The translations under genes and the position numbers were made by a program. Of a stretch of 64,000 nucleotides of DNA, positions 1 through 9,667 are shown in pieces. Positions within the stretch are counted from its first letter, which is position 1. Every line of letters starts with the position of its first letter. Source of the DNA: Prosthecobacter fusiformis (GTDB taxonomy: Bacteria; Verrucomicrobiota; Verrucomicrobiia; Verrucomicrobiales; Verrucomicrobiaceae). The DNA is taken from assembly GCF_004364345.1 (NCBI RefSeq), contig NZ_SOCA01000001.1, forward strand, positions 1,054,001-1,118,000, read 5' to 3'. The notes beneath the pieces were generated by a model. The model saw only the letters and a list, made by a program, of their open reading frames with translations, was not told where the DNA came from and ran no database searches.

Positions 1-461
1 TCTTGGAGCAGATGCTTTCATCGCGTTACATTTTGTTCGGGGAATGGCTGTATGCCCGCCACAGCGTGGCTTATCTCTCCCTGCCGCATTACTTCTTCGA
101 GTTCGATATTTATGACAAGGAAGAGTCGTGCTTCCTATCGCTGGCACGGCGTCTGGAGATGCTCGAAGGAACCGGGGTGCACACTGTTCCCGTGGTTCAT
201 CAGGGCGCAGCCAAGCCTGAGGTCCTGCTAGAAATGATCCAGGAATCTGCCTTTGAAGCTGTCTTTGACAATCCGCTGACGGGCAGGCCTGATGCACGAA
301 TGGAAGGTCTGTACCTGCGCATCGAAGCCGAAGGAAAAGCCATCGGACGCGCCAAAATCGTGCGGCCTGAATTTGTGGAAAAGGTCAAACAAAGCGAACA
401 TTGGCAGCATCAAAAAATGGTGCCCAATGAGCTGGCCGAGGGGGCGGACATCTGGTTATGA
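1..461 (+). CDS. RNA ligase, C-terminal part (truncated by window edge)
   Basis: The reading frame is open to the left edge, so the N-terminal part with the catalytic lysine lies outside the window. The visible 150 or so residues carry late nucleotidyltransferase motifs of an ATP-dependent RNA ligase: a motif III-like segment (GEWLYARHS...FFEFDIYD), a motif IV-like segment (MEGLYLRIE) and a motif V-like lysine segment ([10 protein letters not shown]). Such enzymes seal 3'-OH and 5'-phosphate ends through an adenylated intermediate. The stop codon overlaps the start of the HD-Pnk gene by 4 bp, so the two are probably translationally coupled and work as a sealing/healing pair. The apparent TTG at position 3 is unlikely to be the true start. 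Confidence 0.8.
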   Translation, partial: LEQMLSSRYILFGEWLYARHSVAYLSLPHYFFEFDIYDKEESCFLSLARRLEMLEGTGVHTVPVVHQGAAKPEVLLEMIQESAFEAVFDNPLTGRPDARMEGLYLRIEAEGKAIGRAKIVRPEFVEKVKQSEHWQHQKMVPNELAEGADIWL

Positions 462-1576
462 GATCGTGGGCAAACATTGAAAAGGCATCCAATGCTGAAA
501 TCATTGCCTGGGCGGAAGAGCAGCCCTGGGCAGGGCCAATGCGCCTATGCGGGCAGGATGCCGGATGGCATGCTGAAGGGGATGTGTGGACTCACACCCT
601 CATGGTGTACGAACAGGTAGAACAACTGGAGGTTTACTGTGAACTGCCACGGGCAGACCAATTGAAACTTCTGTTCACCGCCCTGCTTCATGATGCCGGA
701 AAACCGGCGACCACAGTCCTGGATCCCGAGACGCGCCGGACGCGCTCGCCCCGACATTCGATCATCGGCGCGGCCATGGCACGCGAGGTCTTGAGGGAGC
801 TGGGCTGTCCACTGGCCATGCGTGAGCACATCGTCAATCTGGTGCGCTACCATGGGCGACCGCCTTTCCTGCTGGAGCAGAAGGAGCCGGAACATGAAGT
901 GATCCGCCTTTCCTGCCTGCTTTCAAACAAGCTGCTTTATCTTTTTGCACTCGCCGATACCCGAGGGAGGAAAACGGCTGAAGTGACGCGGCCAGAAGAC
1001 CGTCTTCACCTCTGGCGCGACCTGTCCATGGAGCACGGTTGTTTTGTGGATGCCTATCCTTTCATCAATGCCCATGCGAGATTTCTGCTGTTCCGCCGGA
1101 CGCTGAGCAACCTGCACTATGCACCCCATGAGCAGTACCGCTGCACGGTCACGCTGATGAGCGGGCTGCCGGGAGCAGGCAAAGACACTTGGCTGAAAAG
1201 TCACAGATCCGAATTACCGGTCGTCTCACTGGATGGCATCCGCGAAGATCTCAAAATCGATGCCACAGACAATCAGGGTCAGGTCATCCAAGCAGCCCGG
1301 GAGCAGTGCAGGGAACATCTTCGGGCCGGACGTGATTTTGCTTTCAACGCGACTAACATCACGGCCCAGATGCGCCAGCGCTGGGTGGACCTGTTCGCAG
1401 ATTATGAAGCAAGGGTGGAGATGATCTATGTCGAGCCGCCCATGGCCACGATTCTCCGCCAGAACAAAGAACGCACCGACGCCATCCCTGAGAGCGTCAT
1501 TCATCGCTTGCTGAGCAAAATTGAGGTGCCCACGCTCGCAGAGGCTCATCAGGTGAGCCTGGTAGGAGTTGAGTAA
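458..1576 (+). CDS. HD-Pnk: HD-domain phosphatase fused to P-loop polynucleotide kinase
   Basis: A two-domain end-healing enzyme of 372 residues. The N-terminal HD domain has His46, the His78-Asp79 pair (LLHDAGKP) and His132 in a YHG motif, and would remove 2',3'-cyclic or 3' phosphates. The C-terminal kinase has a P-loop at residues 236-243 (GLPGAGKD), DGIRE at 259-263 and NATN at 297-300, as in 5'-OH polynucleotide kinases. The same architecture is known from Runella slithyformis HD-Pnk, which is also encoded beside a ligase. The 4-bp overlap with the upstream RNA ligase supports an RNA (or nucleic acid) repair unit. Its trigger and natural substrate cannot be told from sequence. Confidence 0.85.
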   Translation: MRSWANIEKASNAEIIAWAEEQPWAGPMRLCGQDAGWHAEGDVWTHTLMVYEQVEQLEVYCELPRADQLKLLFTALLHDAGKPATTVLDPETRRTRSPRHSIIGAAMAREVLRELGCPLAMREHIVNLVRYHGRPPFLLEQKEPEHEVIRLSCLLSNKLLYLFALADTRGRKTAEVTRPEDRLHLWRDLSMEHGCFVDAYPFINAHARFLLFRRTLSNLHYAPHEQYRCTVTLMSGLPGAGKDTWLKSHRSELPVVSLDGIREDLKIDATDNQGQVIQAAREQCREHLRAGRDFAFNATNITAQMRQRWVDLFADYEARVEMIYVEPPMATILRQNKERTDAIPESVIHRLLSKIEVPTLAEAHQVSLVGVE

Positions 1577-1782
1577 ATTCATGCCACAACCCTTGCATTT
1601 GACTAGATATAGAAGGGGCATCGGGACTCTACCTTTTCTGGCATTTTGCCATTCATTGAAATGAGCCACCCGGCATCTTGCAAGCAGGGTAGCCACTCGG
1701 AAAAGGCATCTACCCAGGTAGAAGCTCGTTTAAACGGTTGGCACAACGATTGCACAGGAGGAATCCGAATTCCCACTGCGCC

Positions 1783-2202
1783 ATGATTACCCCAGCAACA
1801 CTCCCTACCCTTCAGAATTTTCTGTTCATGCTGCCTGCCACCACGACATCGTCCGAACAGGAAGTCATTGTTAACCTGGCGCGTCGTCTGACGACACTGG
1901 GCTATGTTTACATCGCCAGTGCTCATGAGCGGACGATGGAAGATCGGGAAGACATTCGGTTCATGCCTTTTCATCAGGATTTGCTTCCTTCATTTGGCGT
2001 GATGGCCGGAGTGTTTGTTGTGCGGGATCAAAACATTGCCTCCGCTGCGCGCGAAGCTTATCCTGAAGCTCATGTGCTGGTGATCGACCCGGACCGAGTG
2101 GAAGAAGATCTGCCTGATTTTGAGCCTGAGGTGATCCGCTCCTGGCCTGTGCCACAAGCTTCACGTCCTGCTCTTCTGCGCGACTTGGCCGTTGCAGCCT
2201 GA
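1783..2202 (+). CDS. Hypothetical protein (139 aa)
   Basis: A soluble protein of unknown function. I chose the ATG at 1783; the frame also extends to a TTG at 1738. A purine-rich AGGAGG lies about 21 bases before the ATG, rather far for a ribosome binding site. There is no signal peptide or membrane segment. The sequence alternates predicted strands and helices (e.g. AGVFVVRDQN, HVLVIDPDRV), which suggests a small alpha/beta fold. It converges with the giant surface protein gene, leaving 2 bp between the stops. I do not recognise a family. Confidence 0.6.
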   Translation: MITPATLPTLQNFLFMLPATTTSSEQEVIVNLARRLTTLGYVYIASAHERTMEDREDIRFMPFHQDLLPSFGVMAGVFVVRDQNIASAAREAYPEAHVLVIDPDRVEEDLPDFEPEVIRSWPVPQASRPALLRDLAVAA

Positions 2203-2204
2203 TC

Positions 2205-5200
2205 TTATTCCCGCCGCCGACGGCGGAATAACAGACCCATCATTCCACCCAAAAGCAGCAATGCACGGGAAGGCTCAGGGATGATGGTGACAGATAGGAT
2301 ACCACTGCTGTTAAAAAGGGTGGTATCCCATTTCAGGCCGTCCGCCAGTATGGCATTGCTGAAGTCGAGATTATTGACCCAGTTGGTATCGCTGAGAGCA
2401 CCGAGACTGGTCCAATCAAAGAGATCAAAGATGTCACCTTCTTCCGCAGCGTAATTCAAAAGAATGCGCAGGCTGGCATTGGAATCGATGGTTAGAATAT
2501 TGAAGACGAGCTTGTCATTGCTGCCATCGGCGGTGAGGCGGAAATCGGTCTTGCTACCATTTTCCAACCGGGTCTGGCCAGTGAAAGTCAGGGTGCCCCT
2601 AGCTGCGGCGGTGCCGCCCTGGAGCGTGGCACCGCTGCGCAGGGTGGTATCCCCGGAAATGCTGCCAGTGCCCATGAGCCTGCCACCGCTGCCGATGACC
2701 ACTTGCCCACTGCCCGTACCGCTTCCAGTGGTATTGGCGATGATGAGGGTGCCTGCGTTGATGAGGGTGCCGCCTTGATAACTGTTAGCACCTCCTGTCA
2801 GCAACAGAGTCCCGGGACCTTTTTTGGTTAGGCCACCGACACCGGTGACATTGCCCGTGAAGGAGATGGTGCCGTTAATGGCCTCGGTACTGATGAGGGT
2901 GCTGGCACTGTTCAGGACGACTTCTTTGTCAAAAGCGCTCGTAAACACTTCGGGGGCATCTTCGACTCCCGCATTGTATTGGCGAAGGACTCCCTCGCCG
3001 CCACCATCTCCATTGAAGGTAAACTTACCGTTGGTGGCCAAGGTCCAGGTGCCAGCCACATCGTCATTGATGATGAGCTGAGCACCGCTCTGGATGGTCA
3101 TGTTTGTGGCTCTGGGAAGAACATTTCCAGTGAGCAGCAAGGAACCTTCGCGGATGTCGATGCTCCCAGCAAAAGCAGAAGTGCTGGAACTGACTTGAAG
3201 CCTTCCGCTGCCGATCTTGATCAAGTCACCTGAACCCGCGAAGCCGTTGCCGCCGAAGGTCTGGTTCACCCGGAAGTCCAACGTGCCACCAGATGCACCG
3301 ATGGTGATGGTCCGCCCAGTGGCAGTGTTGTTGACATTGCCAAGAGTGCTGGCTGTGAGCTGCAGGGTACCTCCATTGATGAGGACATCTGCGGCTGCAT
3401 TGCCCAGGGCGGTGGTGGACGCCACAGAAACGGTGCCGCTGTTGATGATGGTGAGGCCGGTGAAGGTATTCACCCCTCTGAGGAAGAGGGTGCCGCTGCC
3501 ATCCATCTGCAGAGGCCGGGTGGCCGCTCCGCTGATGATTCCGGATAATGTGACATCACCGCTGCCGATGATCTGGATGGAGCCTGGTGCGCTGGATGAA
3601 GCACTGGTATTGGCAGTCACACTGATGGCACCTGAATGCGTGACGGCATCCGAACGATTGAAGATCAAAGCGCCGCCGCTAAGAGTCACCGGGCTGGTGA
3701 TGCTGCCAGTGGTGCCTCCAGCTCCCAGTTGAAGTTTACCTGCACTCACGGTGGTGGCCCCTGTGTAGTCATTGTCCGTGGTCAGGGTAAGTGTGCCTGT
3801 GCCGGATTTGGCAAGGGTAGTCAAGCCTGTTATCTTGCCGGCACCACCGAAGGTATAACTGGATGTTGAATTAACAAAGACGCTGCCCGGAAGGAGCGCG
3901 GAGGTCAGGTTAACATTGAAAGTGGAAGCGGTGTCTGTGAAATAAACGACGTCCGTGGAAACAAAATTTGTGGAGGCCAGACTCGTATTGGTGATCCAGT
4001 TTTGCGTGCCGCCCACATTCACAGCCGTGCCAGCATCCCAATCCCCACTGACCGCGCCCGTCCAGCGGATGTCCTCTCCCTTCGTAATGGTGGCGGTAAT
4101 CTGCGTATTGGCGGTGTCATAGTTCAGCGTTCCTGTATAACGCCCTGCGACCTGCAAGGTATAACCGGAAGTGATGGCAGTGCCAGCATAGTCCAGAAGC
4201 CGGTAAACGCCATTGGCTAACACGCTGTTGTTGGTCAGGTAAAGAAGGGTATCACTCATGCCGGTGCGAGTGAGTCCGTTACTGCCAGTGACGCTGATCA
4301 AAGGGATGGTTGGCAGGGTGCTTGAATTGAGTTCAAAAGCCAGGGTGGAGCCTCCAGCGAGGGTGAGGGTGGGCACGGACAAGGAGGTGATGACGGCGTC
4401 GCTGTTGACGGCCAGCATGGTTCCATTTGAAAGGCTTAGCGAGCTGGCAACTGCAGTCGGCTTGAGACGCAGAGTGCCACCTGTGACGGATAGAGAACCC
4501 GTGGAGTTGAAGGCACCATTGATGTTCAACGTGCCGGCGCCAGATTTGATCAGCGGCCCAGTCCCGGAGACAGCACCTGTGAAAGTGAGGGCGTTCCCGG
4601 ATTCCACAATGTCCACCCGTCCACCACCTGCGGCAACGGTGATGCCACGGGAGGTGGATGAAGTGCCTGTGCCCTGGATCTGTAGTGTGCCCTGGGTGGT
4701 TGCTGTACCAAACTCGATCTTGGCCAGTACACCTGTGGTGAAGGTGGTGCCGGTGGCTGGCACGGAAGATGACTGCATGGCCAGGATGCCTTCACGAATT
4801 TGCACAGGCATTGAGGAACCAAACGTGGTGCCGCTGCCGACGGTGACAGTGCCGGAGGTTGTTTTGGCCAGCACACCACCGCCACCCTGGCTCAGAGCAC
4901 CACCCGTACCCGATGCTGTGAGAGAACCGGAACGGAGGTCAAAAATAATATCTCCCACATTGGCCGCAGTGCCGCCGCTGTTAGCGCTCGAAGCACGATA
5001 CTCCCCGCCATTGAGAATGAAGCCGCCATAAGATTCACCCGTGAAGATTTCGAAAAGGCCACCGGTGTTAATGGTAATGAATGTGCTGGTGGGCAGGTCT
5101 GGATTGGCATCGGGACCAAAGATAAACGTGCCCCCATTATTCACGACAATGGAGACGGCATCGATATCCCCCGCAGCGCCACGGTCGGTGAGCTGAACAA

Positions 5201-8200
5201 TGCCACCATTGATGTTCAGCGTGCCTGTAAAGTTGTGGTTCCCCAGTAGGGTGAGCTGACCTGTACCATTTTTGTTGATGATCCCACTCCCTGTGATGCC
5301 ACCGACCATATCCAGAGTGCCGGTGCCATCAAAGGTGAGCGTATTCAGCCCAAGGGCCAGGGTTGAATTCAACCTAACCGTGCCCGCCCCGTTCTGCCGG
5401 ATGGTATTGGAACCGGTCAGTGTCACCGCATTGGCAAAGGTGATGTCGTCCGAGCGATTAAATGTCAGCGTACTGTTGGTTAGGGAAAGTGCACCTGCGA
5501 TGCTGCCCTGAGTGCCTCCATTCCCCAATTGCAAGGAGCCACCCGTCACGGTTGTACCGCCGGTGTAGTCGTTGTTGGTGGCTAGAACCAGTGTGCCAAC
5601 CCCCGATTTGGTGAGGGAGGTGCTGCCGCTTATTTTCCCCGTGCCGACGAACTGATATTCAGAGGCCGTATTCACGGTGACCGACAACGGCTGCACGGCA
5701 ACGTCCAACTGCACAGTTCGATTGGCAGCCGTATCGTCAAAAAGGACGGTATCCCTGACGATGTAATTGGTGGCCGTGCCGCCAGTATTGAGCTTCCAGT
5801 TTTGAGTGCCTCCCACATTGGCCTCTGTGCCCTCATCCCAGGTACTGTTGACCGCGCCGGTCCATTTGATGGTATCCGTGCCGGTGACATTCATCTGAAT
5901 TTGGGTGTCAGCCGTGTTATAGATCAGAGTCGCTGCGGTGCGGCCAGCCAGCCTCAAATCAAATCCGCTGGTGATGCTGCTGCCCGCATAATCAATCAGG
6001 GTATAAAGACCGTTGGCAAATGGCTGCGAATTGGTCACGCGCAGGGTCACGTCCCCTGCAAGGGTCAACCCGTCGGTGCCTGTGACATTAGCTAGAGTCA
6101 CACCAGGCAGGGTGGAAGAAGCCAGCTCCAGTTGAAGGGTAGAGCCATCGGCCAAGTCAAGCGCAGGCACATTCAAAGTGACCGCCAGAGAACCATTTCC
6201 AACTGCCAGGACACCCGATCCCGAGGCACCCAAAGCACCGGTGACGGTGCCCGGCTTGATGCGCAGGATGCCTTCATTCACTGTGGTGAGGCCCGTGGAA
6301 CCCAGACTACCGGTTAGGCTCAGAGTACCCGCACCCGTTTTGGTCAATGTTCCGCTACCGGTGATTGCGCCACTGAATGTCAGCGCGGTGGCAGCTTCCA
6401 CCACATCCACGCGGCCTCCGCCTAAGGCGACAGAGATGTTGCGCGAACTGGTTGCACTGCCAGCACTGTGAATCTGCAAGGTACCTTCCGTGGTAGCGGT
6501 GCCGAAAACAATATTGGCAAGAGGCGTTCCTGTACCGTCCACCACCGTGCCAGTGGTCGGCACTGAGACTGTCGGCATGGAAAGTGTCCCTTCGCGGATC
6601 TGCAATGCTAGTGCAGAGTGAATCGCGGCCGTGCCTGTGAGTGTCACTGTTCCTGATGTGGTCTTTGCAAGCACCCCGCCGCCGCCTTGGACTAAAGCTC
6701 CCGTGGCCGTTCCGGTAAGTTCTGTGGTGATCGTGCCGGAACGCAGATCAAAAACGACATCCCCTATCGCAGCCGCCTCACCCGTGGAATTAACAGCAGC
6801 GGATGCCGAAGTGATGCGATATTCACCACCATTGAGGATGAAGCCACCGTAACTTTCACCCGTGCGCATGTTATAAAGACCGCCTGCATTCACCGTGACG
6901 ACGGTCGTCGTAGGAAGGTCAGGATTACCGCTGCCGCCGAAGATGAAAGTGCCGCCATTATTAACCACAATGGACTTGGCATCGAGATCCCCTCCTGCCC
7001 CGTCATCGGTGAGTTGAAGAATGCCGCCATTGATGTTGAGCGTACCGGTAAAGCCAACGTCACCGAGGAGATTGAGCTGACCGGTGCCGTTTTTATTGAT
7101 CGTGCCAGTGCCACTGATAGGCCCCATGATGTCAATGATACCACTGCCATCAAAAGTAAGTGTGTTGCTTCCAACAGACAGGCGGGAATTTAGAGTCACC
7201 GTGCCTGTTCCATTTTGCCGGATGGTATTGGAATTGGTTAGGTTGACCACATTGTCAAAAGTGAAGTCCGCAGAACGGTTGAATGCGAGAGTGCTGGCTG
7301 TGAGTGAAAGTGCGCTGGTGAAGCTGCCTTGTGTACCGCCGTCTCCAAGTTGCAGGGTGCCCGCAGTCACACTGGTCGCTCCGGTGTAGTCATTATCCGT
7401 GGCGAGGATGAGTGTGCCAGTGCCGAGCTTGCGCAAAAGGGTGCTGCCACTGATTTTTCCAGTGCCGCTAAAGCTGTATTCCGCAGCAGTATCCACCGTG
7501 ATCGAAAAAGGCAGAACGGTGCCTGCGATCTGAACGGATTTATTTGCGGCTGTGTCATCAAAGCGCACTGTGTCTGTGCTGATGAAATTTGTGGCCGTGC
7601 CACCTGTGACGAGCTGCCAGTTTTGAGTGCCGCCCACATTGGCCGCGCTGCCGGTATCCCAGGCGCTGCTGACAGCACCGCTCCATTTGAGCGTATCCGT
7701 TCCGGTGATGGCCATCTGGATACGGGTATTCTCGGTATCATAAATGAGGCTGCCGAGTGTGCGGCCTGCCAGGTGCAGGTTGAGGCCCGATTCGATGGGC
7801 GAACCACTTTCATAATCGAGGAGTGTGTAAGTCCCGTTTGCAAAATTCTGCGCATTTGTCACGCGGATGGTGGCACCATCGGAAAAGGTGAAAGCGCTAG
7901 AATTACGCACTGTGACCAATGAGTTCGAGGGAACGCTGGCCGTATTCAGTTCCAGCAAAAGCGTGCCTGTGCTCAATGAAAGTGTGGGGACGCTGAACTC
8001 ACTGCTGACGCTGCCTGCATTGACGGCCAGGGTAGTGCCGGAATTCAAGAAAAAGCCGCCCATTGCTGTCCCCGGATTCACTCGCAATGTTCCTTCGGAA
8101 ACAAGCGTGAAGCCAGTACCACTCAGCGTGCCGGTCAGATTCAAAGTCCCTGGACCCGTCTTCGTCAAGGACCCGGATCCAGTCTGATTTCCCGATAGAG

Positions 8201-9236
8201 TCAGGATGGTCGTCGGCTGGGTGACTTTCACAAAACCGCTTCCACCCGAGGCGCGGGTCAAAGCGCCCGTTTGGCTGCCTGTGCCGCCCTGGTATTCCAA
8301 AGTCCCTGTTGTACCGCTGCCGCCCAGGGAAAGAGGAGCGTTCGCCAGGTTGGTCGCATGGGACATGATCACGGTGCCTTCCATGATGTTCAGCCCACCT
8401 TGATTCGTCATGGCGACTGCACCGCTGATGGTAACAGTTCCAGATGTCGTCTTATTGATCGGGGCTGTGCCGGCCATGTTGTAAATGGTGCCCGTGTAAG
8501 CATTGCCAGTGACATTGCCATGGGTCCAAGACTGGGCAGCCAACCCGTTCGCCGTAGCCGTACCGGAAGTCAGAGAAAGCGTTCCGCCAAGCAAATGAAA
8601 GCCACCAAAGGTCTGCGTCTCCTGCCAACTGACCAGACCGCCTTCATTGGCGGTGATGTAGGTGGATATCGGCAGGTCGGGATTACCCGCTCCAATATTC
8701 CCAAACTGATAAGTACCGCCGTTGTTAACGATGATGGCAGCCGGAGTGAAATTGGTAACCGTGTTGGTTTCAGAGCGGTTCATAAACCTGCCCTCGTTGA
8801 TGATCAGCGTGCCTGTGAAATCCGCATTTAAGCTGTCGTGAATAAAAGTACCTGACCCCGTTTTGGTGATCGTGGCATTGCCAGCTAGGAGGCCAGTGAA
8901 TAGAGCAGTGCCCGTGATGTCCAACGTGGGATTAGCCCCGGCAAAGGTCAGTGTGTTGCCTGTGGAAGCGGCCAGAGTTAGCGTACCATTGCCGGTGTTG
9001 TTCACCGTCAGCCGGTTGAGTGTGAACGGCCCCAAGTTGTTGGTGGAGACGTAGGAGCCAGTGGCATTGAACTTCAGATGAAGGTCATTTGCGCTGACCG
9101 GCAGGGTGGCTGGCAACCAGTTTGCAGCCACATTCCAGTTGCCAGTGGTGACATTCCAGACGGACTGGGCATTCAAAAAGCTTCCTGAAAGCTGGAGTCC
9201 GAAGACCAGGATAGCAAAGCGGGATATCAGTTTCAT
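2205..9236 (-). CDS. Giant autotransporter-associated beta-strand repeat protein with PEP-CTERM tail
   Basis: An exported surface or matrix protein of 2343 residues. I start at MKLISRFAILVFG because it opens a clean signal peptide ending near LNAQ; the frame continues 43 codons upstream without signal-like sequence. The body is Gly/Thr/Ser/Asn-rich and full of 'GTGTLTL..N.YTG.T.V..GTL' units, the autotransporter-associated beta-strand repeat that builds a right-handed beta-helix. Superimposed are three large internal copies of about 600 residues, each containing NVGGTQNW followed by GKISGST-type blocks. The C-terminus is a PEP-CTERM signal: PEPSRALLLLGG, a hydrophobic stretch, then RRRRR. No autotransporter barrel is present, so sorting is expected through an exosortase-type pathway. 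Exact role (adhesion, matrix) is unknown. Confidence 0.9.
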   Translation of the reverse strand: MKLISRFAILVFGLQLSGSFLNAQSVWNVTTGNWNVAANWLPATLPVSANDLHLKFNATGSYVSTNNLGPFTLNRLTVNNTGNGTLTLAASTGNTLTFAGANPTLDITGTALFTGLLAGNATITKTGSGTFIHDSLNADFTGTLIINEGRFMNRSETNTVTNFTPAAIIVNNGGTYQFGNIGAGNPDLPISTYITANEGGLVSWQETQTFGGFHLLGGTLSLTSGTATANGLAAQSWTHGNVTGNAYTGTIYNMAGTAPINKTTSGTVTISGAVAMTNQGGLNIMEGTVIMSHATNLANAPLSLGGSGTTGTLEYQGGTGSQTGALTRASGGSGFVKVTQPTTILTLSGNQTGSGSLTKTGPGTLNLTGTLSGTGFTLVSEGTLRVNPGTAMGGFFLNSGTTLAVNAGSVSSEFSVPTLSLSTGTLLLELNTASVPSNSLVTVRNSSAFTFSDGATIRVTNAQNFANGTYTLLDYESGSPIESGLNLHLAGRTLGSLIYDTENTRIQMAITGTDTLKWSGAVSSAWDTGSAANVGGTQNWQLVTGGTATNFISTDTVRFDDTAANKSVQIAGTVLPFSITVDTAAEYSFSGTGKISGSTLLRKLGTGTLILATDNDYTGATSVTAGTLQLGDGGTQGSFTSALSLTASTLAFNRSADFTFDNVVNLTNSNTIRQNGTGTVTLNSRLSVGSNTLTFDGSGIIDIMGPISGTGTINKNGTGQLNLLGDVGFTGTLNINGGILQLTDDGAGGDLDAKSIVVNNGGTFIFGGSGNPDLPTTTVVTVNAGGLYNMRTGESYGGFILNGGEYRITSASAAVNSTGEAAAIGDVVFDLRSGTITTELTGTATGALVQGGGGVLAKTTSGTVTLTGTAAIHSALALQIREGTLSMPTVSVPTTGTVVDGTGTPLANIVFGTATTEGTLQIHSAGSATSSRNISVALGGGRVDVVEAATALTFSGAITGSGTLTKTGAGTLSLTGSLGSTGLTTVNEGILRIKPGTVTGALGASGSGVLAVGNGSLAVTLNVPALDLADGSTLQLELASSTLPGVTLANVTGTDGLTLAGDVTLRVTNSQPFANGLYTLIDYAGSSITSGFDLRLAGRTAATLIYNTADTQIQMNVTGTDTIKWTGAVNSTWDEGTEANVGGTQNWKLNTGGTATNYIVRDTVLFDDTAANRTVQLDVAVQPLSVTVNTASEYQFVGTGKISGSTSLTKSGVGTLVLATNNDYTGGTTVTGGSLQLGNGGTQGSIAGALSLTNSTLTFNRSDDITFANAVTLTGSNTIRQNGAGTVRLNSTLALGLNTLTFDGTGTLDMVGGITGSGIINKNGTGQLTLLGNHNFTGTLNINGGIVQLTDRGAAGDIDAVSIVVNNGGTFIFGPDANPDLPTSTFITINTGGLFEIFTGESYGGFILNGGEYRASSANSGGTAANVGDIIFDLRSGSLTASGTGGALSQGGGGVLAKTTSGTVTVGSGTTFGSSMPVQIREGILAMQSSSVPATGTTFTTGVLAKIEFGTATTQGTLQIQGTGTSSTSRGITVAAGGGRVDIVESGNALTFTGAVSGTGPLIKSGAGTLNINGAFNSTGSLSVTGGTLRLKPTAVASSLSLSNGTMLAVNSDAVITSLSVPTLTLAGGSTLAFELNSSTLPTIPLISVTGSNGLTRTGMSDTLLYLTNNSVLANGVYRLLDYAGTAITSGYTLQVAGRYTGTLNYDTANTQITATITKGEDIRWTGAVSGDWDAGTAVNVGGTQNWITNTSLASTNFVSTDVVYFTDTASTFNVNLTSALLPGSVFVNSTSSYTFGGAGKITGLTTLAKSGTGTLTLTTDNDYTGATTVSAGKLQLGAGGTTGSITSPVTLSGGALIFNRSDAVTHSGAISVTANTSASSSAPGSIQIIGSGDVTLSGIISGAATRPLQMDGSGTLFLRGVNTFTGLTIINSGTVSVASTTALGNAAADVLINGGTLQLTASTLGNVNNTATGRTITIGASGGTLDFRVNQTFGGNGFAGSGDLIKIGSGRLQVSSSTSAFAGSIDIREGSLLLTGNVLPRATNMTIQSGAQLIINDDVAGTWTLATNGKFTFNGDGGGEGVLRQYNAGVEDAPEVFTSAFDKEVVLNSASTLISTEAINGTISFTGNVTGVGGLTKKGPGTLLLTGGANSYQGGTLINAGTLIIANTTGSGTGSGQVVIGSGGRLMGTGSISGDTTLRSGATLQGGTAAARGTLTFTGQTRLENGSKTDFRLTADGSNDKLVFNILTIDSNASLRILLNYAAEEGDIFDLFDWTSLGALSDTNWVNNLDFSNAILADGLKWDTTLFNSSGILSVTIIPEPSRALLLLGGMMGLLFRRRRRE
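3961..7680 (-). repeat. About 1.8-kb tandem internal repeats in the giant surface protein gene
   Basis: The block encoding NVGGTQNW recurs with its antisense anchor TTTTGAGTGCC (or a close variant) at about 7621, 5800 and 4000. The spacings are 1821 and 1800 bp, both multiples of three (607 and 600 residues). The protein around each anchor is clearly alignable, with nearby TATNF/TATNY, DTAAN and GKISGS segments, but the copies have diverged in codons. The last copy is shorter and more divergent than the first two. This indicates duplication of a large beta-helix module. Confidence 0.85.
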
Positions 9237-9570
9237 TTGGGGGGGACCGCCCCATAATTCACCGCTCCCTCCTCGTCCGGCCCTGTAGTGCGACAAGATC
9301 GTCGCGCACATAAGGACATTCCTTGGATGCAACAAAGTGAGAGCGCAGGAGCCGCTAAAGCTCATCCTGAACTGCTATCCCCTTAATAACTTGCATCAAT
9401 GACCGGGTGCTCACTCTCCGAAATGGGAGGTTTTCTTCATTTGCTCGTGAAGTGAAGGTGTTTCCCTCGGGGTAACATAGTGGGGAGGAAATGATTGCTA
9501 ATACAAGTATAGGGATAGTCGTTTCGGGAGTAAAAGCTCTGTATCTCAATCTTCGCATGAGAGCATCGCG

Positions 9571-9599
9571 TTGACGTCAATCGGTTTGAGTAGTATGCT
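9571..9599 (+). promoter_or_regulatory. Strong sigma70-type promoter
   Basis: TTGACG at 9571-9576 and TATGCT at 9594-9599 are separated by exactly 17 bases. Transcription would be expected to begin near 9606, only a few bases before a GTG at 9609 and about 60 bases before the TTG start at 9668. The rest of the 370-base gap between the giant gene start (9236) and this promoter shows no gene. Confidence 0.6.
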
Positions 9600-9667
9600 T
9601 TCAAAGTCGTGAATTCGAAAAAAAAGGCACCCAAGCAAACACTCTCCAAGGAAGTGACCAAAACCAT

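Noticed and set aside
4258-5031. Long open frame (257 codons) on the plus strand
   Set aside because: It is antisense to the repetitive giant surface gene, is Pro/Val-rich from codon bias, and has no credible start signal or family.
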